This document shows, piece by piece, positions 60,023-64,000 of a stretch of DNA of 64,000 bases. How positions within the stretch are numbered: position 1 is the first letter of the stretch; each line of letters opens with the position of its first letter. Under the pieces are notes generated by a model. That model saw only the letters and a list, made by a program, of their open reading frames with translations, was not told where the DNA came from and made no database searches. Where the stretch lies: positions 620,001-684,000 of the forward strand of contig CAXXJE010000001.1 of the NCBI GenBank assembly GCA_963675055.2. The letters are read 5' to 3'. The DNA is from PGYT01 sp963675055 (GTDB lineage Bacteria > Bacteroidota > Ignavibacteria > Ignavibacteriales > Melioribacteraceae). The position numbers and the translations under genes are program-made.

Positions 60023-60463
60023 ATGAACAAAGAAGAACTGGTAGAAGAAGGAATAATAATTAAGTCACAAAACGGTATAGCCGAAGTTGGACTACAAGAG
60101 AAAGCAGAATGCGAAGAATGCTCGGCAAAGCTTTTCTGTAGTCCTTCCGGAAATAGCAATAAACGAATTATTGCCGTCGATCCTTACGATACATCTGCGG
60201 GAGACAAAGTAAGAATTGCTGTTTCCGGGAAATCAGTTCTGCTGGCTACATCGTTACTGTATGGCTTACCTTTACTGATTCTTATAATAGTTATTATCGG
60301 CGGGATGTCGCTTTTCGAATCAGAATCTCAGCCTGAATTGTTTTCATTTTTAACCGCGCTAACTGCGTTGGGAATTTACTATTCGATTTTCTTCCTGGCG
60401 GGCAAAAAAAACGGGGTTAATAAAAACCCCGCTAAAATAATCTCGGTTTCAAAACCGGTTTAA
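60023..60463 (+). CDS. rseC: RseC/MucC-like protein (SoxR-reducing system family)
   Basis: Start chosen at ATG 60023 (MNKEELVEEGIIIKSQNG); the frame extends 17 residues upstream through the hairpin. The 146-residue protein has the cysteine set Cys30-x2-Cys33-x5-Cys39 (A-E-C-E-E-C-S-A-K-L-F-C), then two membrane helices (about 77-97 and 105-125). RseC is commonly encoded with rnf/rsx genes and is linked to reduction of SoxR or to Rnf assembly. Here the GIY-YIG gene separates it from rnfB. Inside its 3' end GGGGTT and AACCCC can form a small stem. Confidence 0.8.
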   Translation: MNKEELVEEGIIIKSQNGIAEVGLQEKAECEECSAKLFCSPSGNSNKRIIAVDPYDTSAGDKVRIAVSGKSVLLATSLLYGLPLLILIIVIIGGMSLFESESQPELFSFLTALTALGIYYSIFFLAGKKNGVNKNPAKIISVSKPV

Positions 60464-60483
60464 CTTTATTATTCTATCTGTAT

Positions 60484-62418
60484 TTAGTTTTCAGTATAAC
60501 TCGTCTGTTTAGCATAATTCAATTTAAACTTGCCAACAATACCGTAAAGGTTTTCAGTCAGTCTGTTCAAATCTTCGGCAGTAGTTGCAACCTGCTGAAT
60601 TCCCGAAGCCGATTCAGATGTAACATTGTTTATTACTTCAATATTCCTGCTGATCTCTTCAGATACTGTTGACTGCTGCTCGCTGGCTGCTGCAACCTGG
60701 GCAACAACATCCACAACCTTGCCGGATTCTTCAAGTATTCTGGAAAGTATATCTGCAACTTCGGAAGTCAGCCTAATTCCATCTTCTACGGATGTGCCGG
60801 CATCGCGCATTGAATTATTAGCTTCTGTTGCTTCACTCTGTATATCTTTAATTGTCTGTGCAATTTCCTTTGTTGCCTTGGTTGTTCTTTCAGCAAGCTT
60901 ACGAACCTCATCAGCAACAACAGCAAAGCCTCTTCCCTGCTCGCCTGCACGGGCTGCTTCTATAGCCGCGTTAAGCGCAAGAAGGTTTGTCTGATCGGCA
61001 ATGTCGTCAATAACCTGCGCTATCTCCCCAATCTGGTCTGTCTTGTTAGCCAGGGAGGATATAATTTTTCCGGTCTGTTTCGAGGATAGTACAATACGGT
61101 CCATTCCGTTCTTGGTCTCATTAACCTTTTGTACACCAGACTTCGCAGTATCGCCGGCTTTTTTCGCTGACTCTTCCGCGAAACCAACATTCTTGGCTGA
61201 TTCAAGTATTGTAGAAGTCATCTCTTCAATGGAGGTTGCGATCTCTGTAGTTTGAGCGCTTTGCTCTTGCGCACCCGAGGCCATTTCTTCGGCACTGGAT
61301 GATATCTCGCTGCTGGCACTCGCAGTTGCTTCAACAGCCTCTGTAACCTGCTGCATCATAATATGAATATTTTCAACTGCCTTGTTGAATCCATTAAATA
61401 ACTGTCCGATTTCGTCATTATCATTATCAGATTTTACAACAACAGTCAAATCACCCTGCGAAAATTTCTCCATCTCAGAAAGAATTAGCCTTGTACTTCT
61501 TTCCAGGTATTCCTGCTGATGCATGGCTTCTTCCTTTGCCGATTCTGCTTCGGCGGCGGCGGCTTCTGCTTTAGCGCCAATTGATTTTATTTCCTCAATA
61601 TTAGCGTTGATATTATTTACCATCTTATTGAAGGAAACCGCAAGACTACCAAGTTCATCCTTGGAATTTATATCAACCTGCAGATCAGTATCACCATTCG
61701 AAACTTTATCTGCGGCCTGCTGAAGTTTCTTTATCGGGTTGGAAATTTTAATTGCCCAGTAATAACCAAATCCGAGTATCAGGACTATGGCGAAGGAAAG
61801 GAAAAGCATTATCCTCGAAGTTAATGTGGCAATTTCCTCTTCAACGTCGTTTATATATATACCGCTTCCAACGATCCAACCCCAATCACGGAATATTTTC
61901 ACATATGACATTTTAGGTACCGGCTTATCGTGCCCAGGTTTAGGCCACATGTAGTCAACATATCCCGCATCTGCAGATTTTGTAACATTGACCATTTCAA
62001 CGAAAAGACGCTTACCATTCGGATCCTTATTCTGACTTAGATCTGTACCGTCAAGCTGTGGTTTCATTGGATGCATTATCATTTTGGGATGTGTATCATT
62101 TATCCAGAAATAGTCACCGCCGTTATATCGTAGGGCGCTGATTAGGGTTTTGGCCTCTTCCATTGCTTCGGCTTCCGTCAAAACTCCTTCGTTAACTTCA
62201 GCACTTAGTTTATTAATAACATTATACGCCACTTCAACGGTCTGTCTCACGTTTGCTTTACGATCCTCGAAAAGTTTCTCTTCAACTGATGGCAGTATGT
62301 AGAAGAAAACCACGAGTAAAAATGAACACGCGGAAAGTAAAGCATAAACGGAAATTTTATAAAATATGTTCCAGTTATTAATATTTAGAACCGGAATCAG
62401 TTTGTCTGTCCACCTCAT
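60484..62418 (-). CDS. Methyl-accepting chemotaxis protein with Cache sensor domain
   Basis: A 644-residue chemoreceptor. First membrane helix about 20-45; periplasmic single Cache domain (about 50-190: YFWINDTHPKMIMHPMKPQLDGTDLS, GWIVGSGIYIND); second helix about 200-222; HAMP (about 223-275), a second HAMP-like segment (QGDLTVVVKSDND), then the signalling coiled coil with the conserved tip DDIADQTNLLALNAAIEAARAGEQGRG split across about 470-495. Ligand unknown; Cache domains of this class often bind small organic acids. No che genes are nearby. The MCP is transcribed alone. Confidence 0.93.
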   Translation of the reverse strand: MRWTDKLIPVLNINNWNIFYKISVYALLSACSFLLVVFFYILPSVEEKLFEDRKANVRQTVEVAYNVINKLSAEVNEGVLTEAEAMEEAKTLISALRYNGGDYFWINDTHPKMIMHPMKPQLDGTDLSQNKDPNGKRLFVEMVNVTKSADAGYVDYMWPKPGHDKPVPKMSYVKIFRDWGWIVGSGIYINDVEEEIATLTSRIMLFLSFAIVLILGFGYYWAIKISNPIKKLQQAADKVSNGDTDLQVDINSKDELGSLAVSFNKMVNNINANIEEIKSIGAKAEAAAAEAESAKEEAMHQQEYLERSTRLILSEMEKFSQGDLTVVVKSDNDNDEIGQLFNGFNKAVENIHIMMQQVTEAVEATASASSEISSSAEEMASGAQEQSAQTTEIATSIEEMTSTILESAKNVGFAEESAKKAGDTAKSGVQKVNETKNGMDRIVLSSKQTGKIISSLANKTDQIGEIAQVIDDIADQTNLLALNAAIEAARAGEQGRGFAVVADEVRKLAERTTKATKEIAQTIKDIQSEATEANNSMRDAGTSVEDGIRLTSEVADILSRILEESGKVVDVVAQVAAASEQQSTVSEEISRNIEVINNVTSESASGIQQVATTAEDLNRLTENLYGIVGKFKLNYAKQTSYTEN

Positions 62419-62453
62419 TTCTTAACCTGCACTATTTTGATTAGCTCTTAAAA

Positions 62454-63686
62454 TTAAAAGAAATAGTAAGTACCAATTAGCACTCTCACGTTCCCCACTT
62501 CTTTTGAATCTTTAACTAATCCCCTGTCCGCATTGTCTGCGGCACCATATGCAGCAACCGTGTATTCCAATTCAGTGGCAAAACGGACTTTACCCGACTG
62601 ATAAACTACACGGGGAGATAACCGGTAAATATAATCTATATTAGTACCTCTGGAAAATACTGGTCCCGTAATGTTTTCTTCCGCACCCTGGTTCGCTGTA
62701 TACCCGGCAAACAAACCAAATTTTACTTCTTTGCCGAATTGAGCATCAACCCAGGTCGAGAGTGTTTTATAGTTTGCAAATTCCCATTCATCTGTTACCG
62801 GATCAACAGATGAAACTGCATACCCGCCCAACATAAGCTGGTCATACATGTTTAGTCCGTAAATTGCTTCTGCTTTTATATAATAATCCGGTTGACTGTA
62901 TTTAAAGTAAGCCATGGCAGCATAGCTGCTTACCATATTATCTGTTGCATAATTCTGACCTGTCTTCAACCTCGGCTGAAGGTTTTTATAATTTATTCCT
63001 GCCCCGTAAAACAGATTAGCGGATGACTGCTGAACATGAAAATCCAAAGATGGAATTCCTGAGTTTCTCAGGTACTCTGAAGATCCCCCGTTCGGGCCAG
63101 TACTTGAAAAATCCCTTTGGGATGATGCTGCTGCTATTAAGTTCAGTGATCCGATTTTACGTACTATGCGTACCTGCGGATTTCTGGCAAATGGCTGAAA
63201 AGGAACACCGGTGTTAAATGAAACTGTTCCCGGAAATACTTCCGGAATGAACATAGGATTCCAATACTGACCGACTATCAAAGTTGTGTTCGTCCACGCC
63301 AGTTTAACAAATGCATGCCGAAGTCTGAACCCGTTAATATCCGAATTCAAATGTCCGAAAAATGCTCCTTCTATTACACCGCTGGTTTTTGCACCCTGAA
63401 AATCAGGTCCGCTTATTGTCCCTTTTAGTCTGGATTGGATAGATAACATATTTAAATTGAATCCTGCGTTTGCATCGTCACCATTAATGTCCAAATTTTC
63501 GTTTGCAGGATAGAGTAAGAAATGTCCTTCACGAGCTGTAACTGTTTGTCTGGAATCGAGCATAATATCGGTTTTTACAAAACCTGAGAACTTTATTCCA
63601 AATGTATTTTCTTCAGTCTTTGACTGGGCTGATATTAAAGTAGTAAAAGTTATGCTTATTAAAATAATAATAAATCTTATTGTCAT
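62454..63686 (-). CDS. Porin-like outer-membrane beta-barrel protein
   Basis: A 410-residue exported protein: signal peptide 1-20 (ITFTTLISA-Q), then FGIKFSGFVKTDIMLDSRQTVTAREGHFLLYP, a start common in Bacteroidota porins, and many amphipathic strands (NMLSIQSRLKGTISG, FRLRHAFVKLAWTNTTLIVGQYWNPMF). It ends in T-Y-Y-F-F, a C-terminal aromatic signature for barrel insertion. GQYWNPMF and the following FARNPQVR resemble the eyelet region of general porins. It is divergent from the gene at 63919. Solute unknown. Confidence 0.75.
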   Translation of the reverse strand: MTIRFIIILISITFTTLISAQSKTEENTFGIKFSGFVKTDIMLDSRQTVTAREGHFLLYPANENLDINGDDANAGFNLNMLSIQSRLKGTISGPDFQGAKTSGVIEGAFFGHLNSDINGFRLRHAFVKLAWTNTTLIVGQYWNPMFIPEVFPGTVSFNTGVPFQPFARNPQVRIVRKIGSLNLIAAASSQRDFSSTGPNGGSSEYLRNSGIPSLDFHVQQSSANLFYGAGINYKNLQPRLKTGQNYATDNMVSSYAAMAYFKYSQPDYYIKAEAIYGLNMYDQLMLGGYAVSSVDPVTDEWEFANYKTLSTWVDAQFGKEVKFGLFAGYTANQGAEENITGPVFSRGTNIDYIYRLSPRVVYQSGKVRFATELEYTVAAYGAADNADRGLVKDSKEVGNVRVLIGTYYFF

Positions 63687-63918
63687 TACAATAAATCCTC
63701 TCCATTATTTGCCATATTTTCGAATATTTACAACGATAGTTTAGAATCGTAAAAGATATCAACTCTTATTTGAGGAGAGTTTAACTTTTACACCTATTTA
63801 CTTTCAACTGAAATTTGATTGAAATCATAAATAATTCAGAAAAAATTCCGGTTTTTGTTGATATTAAAAACGCGTAAGGATAATTTTGAATTAATCAAAA
63901 ACCACTCATAGGATTACC

Positions 63919-64000
63919 ATGTTTAAATTTTTCATTCTAGCTCTCACGCTGTTAAACTTATCATTCACCCAGGCACAATCTCAGACTCCTGAAAGCATGC
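63919..64000 (+). CDS. Start of an exported protein (cut by window end)
   Basis: ATG at 63919 preceded by AGGA. The visible 27 codons encode a signal peptide (MFKFFILALTLLNLSFTQAQ, cleavage likely after TQA) and a few mature residues (SQTPES). No family can be named from this. The 232-base spacer before it is AT-rich and shared with the divergent porin-like gene. Confidence 0.65.
   Translation, partial: MFKFFILALTLLNLSFTQAQSQTPESM

Noticed and set aside
60413..60432. GGGGTT/AACCCC stem as rnf operon terminator
   Set aside because: It lies inside the rseC coding sequence and is not followed by a T-tract.

Overview
The window looks like chromosomal DNA from a member of the Ignavibacteria or a close relative (Bacteroidota/Chlorobi side). 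The clearest signs are secreted proteins ending in the type IX secretion (T9SS) C-terminal sorting domain with its SQNYPNPFNP signature, UpxY-type NusG paralogues, TonB-dependent receptors with a carboxypeptidase-like N-terminal domain, AT-rich spacers, and several TTG/GTG starts. No rRNA, tRNA, CRISPR array, IS transposase or prophage was seen. The species cannot be fixed from the sequence alone.

Layout. (1) 1-6.2 kb: the N-terminus of an alpha-2-macroglobulin-like lipoprotein, an HExxH protein paired with an Asp/Asn beta-hydroxylase-like dioxygenase, then a minus-strand run of GNAT protein, three tandem tail-collar proteins and a T9SS-exported protein. (2) 6.8-21.2 kb: central metabolism. 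Both methylmalonyl-CoA mutase subunits, the MeaB chaperone GTPase and a very large protein that is probably a pyrophosphate-type PEP carboxykinase point to the succinate/propionate branch. PurL (clostridial-type, PurS-PurL-PurQ in one chain) and a GNAT-VOC fusion lie among them. (3) 21.2-23.5 kb: an arsenic unit arsR-arsM-CDF-like membrane protein with a perfect 15-bp dyad upstream of arsR. (4) 23.5-32.8 kb: envelope proteins, a GlmU-like nucleotidyltransferase, ribosomal protein S20, and QueE/QueD of 7-deazaguanine synthesis. (5) 32.8-42.8 kb: a five-gene minus-strand unit (hybrid kinase, NusG paralogue, YhaM-like exonuclease, TPR protein, sirtuin), a TonB-dependent receptor, and an NtrC-type two-component pair.

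(6) 43.0-53.2 kb: one compact minus-strand operon of eleven genes ending in a clear terminator. It encodes a glycosyltransferase, an SpsF-like cytidylyltransferase, split transketolase N and C subunits, a class III aminotransferase, an SDR, a KdsC-like phosphatase, a short NeuB-like PEP-condensing enzyme without a SAF domain, a fatty-acid hydroxylase-type membrane enzyme, an SMR transporter and a two-domain OlsF-like acyltransferase. This does not match a sialic, legionaminic, pseudaminic or Kdo pathway that I can name. It is the best candidate here for an undescribed system: a CMP-activated amino-ulosonic acid made through phosphorylated intermediates, possibly linked to an aminolipid.

(7) 53.4-64 kb: a metallophosphoesterase, the complete rnfCDGEAB operon (ferredoxin:NAD+ oxidoreductase) with rseC, a chemoreceptor, a porin-like protein and the first codons of an exported protein. 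Between rnfB and rseC sits a small GIY-YIG gene bracketed by two matched hairpins (8-bp stem, 5-nt loop each), which suggests a small repeat-associated mobile unit.
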